Assembly: GCA_900552655.1 (NCBI GenBank)
Contig: USAE01000066.1
Span: forward strand, 1-6,856
DNA: 6,856 nt
Origin: an uncultured Clostridium sp.
GTDB taxonomy: Bacteria > Bacillota > Clostridia > TANB77 > CAG-508
Reading direction: 5' to 3'
The notes beneath the pieces were generated by a model. That model saw nothing but the letters and a program-made list of their open reading frames with translations. It was not told the origin of the DNA and did no database searches. Positions 6,783-6,856 of the stretch are shown here, in pieces (the stretch's first letter is position 1; each line of letters begins with the position of its first letter). The translations under genes were made by a program, and so were the position numbers.

Positions 6783-6789
6783 AGTCATA

Positions 6790-6797
6790 CCTCTTTT
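6790..6797 (-). promoter_or_regulatory. Ribosome binding site of mnmE
   Basis: On the minus strand this reads AAAAGAGG. It lies 7 nt before the ATG at 6780-6782 but only 1 nt before the ATG at 6786-6788. The spacing therefore favours the downstream ATG as the real start. Confidence 0.7.
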
Positions 6798-6798
6798 C

Positions 6799-6856
6799 TA
6801 AAAATAATTATTTTAATAAATTAATTTATTTTAATTTAATTAATTTATTAATTATT
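6799..6856. other. G/C-free intergenic leader with AT-only inverted repeat
   Basis: These 58 bases at the window edge contain only A and T. They hold a perfect 14-bp inverted repeat (arms 6813-6826 and 6838-6851, 11-nt loop). On the minus strand the left arm reads TTAATAAATTAATT. No TTGACA-like -35 element is visible, so the mnmE promoter is probably further upstream, outside the window. With a two-letter alphabet such a repeat may be partly chance. Confidence 0.5.

Overview
The window is a very AT-rich stretch of a Firmicutes chromosome, most probably from the class Clostridia. The signs are low G+C, strong AGGAGG-type ribosome binding sites, and a gene order typical of clostridial chromosomes. 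All six genes lie on the minus strand, so the region reads from high to low coordinates: mnmE, mnmG, rsmG, parA (soj), parB (spo0J), then a small DUF4446-type membrane-anchored protein gene. In many Firmicutes this cluster sits close to the replication origin. The origin itself, dnaA, and the usual upstream genes (rpmH, rnpA, yidC, jag) are not in the window.

Region by region: 6783-6856 is the leader upstream of mnmE, and 58 of its bases contain no G or C. mnmE (5412-6782) and mnmG (3305-5191) encode the two partners of the tRNA wobble-uridine modification enzyme and are separated by a 220-bp A-rich spacer. rsmG (2581-3303) follows mnmG by one base, with its ribosome binding site inside the last codons of mnmG. 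A 194-bp gap then carries a near-consensus sigma-A promoter (TTGACA, 17 bp, TATGAT) driving parA-parB-DUF4446. parA (1616-2386) starts with TTG behind a strong AAGGGGG site. parB (731-1588) follows after 27 bp and the DUF4446 gene (203-718) after 12 bp. A perfect 13-bp hairpin (172-201) directly after the last stop codon ends the unit. Positions 1-170 show no gene or element I can support.

Functionally there are two modules: RNA modification (MnmE/MnmG on tRNA, RsmG on 16S rRNA) and chromosome segregation (ParA ATPase and ParB CTPase/parS-binding protein). All genes look intact and full length. I found no mobile element, CRISPR array, RNA gene or convincing novel system. The points worth a second look are start-site choices, a micro-ORF before parB, the parA promoter with its leader, and the unusually long mnmE-mnmG spacer.
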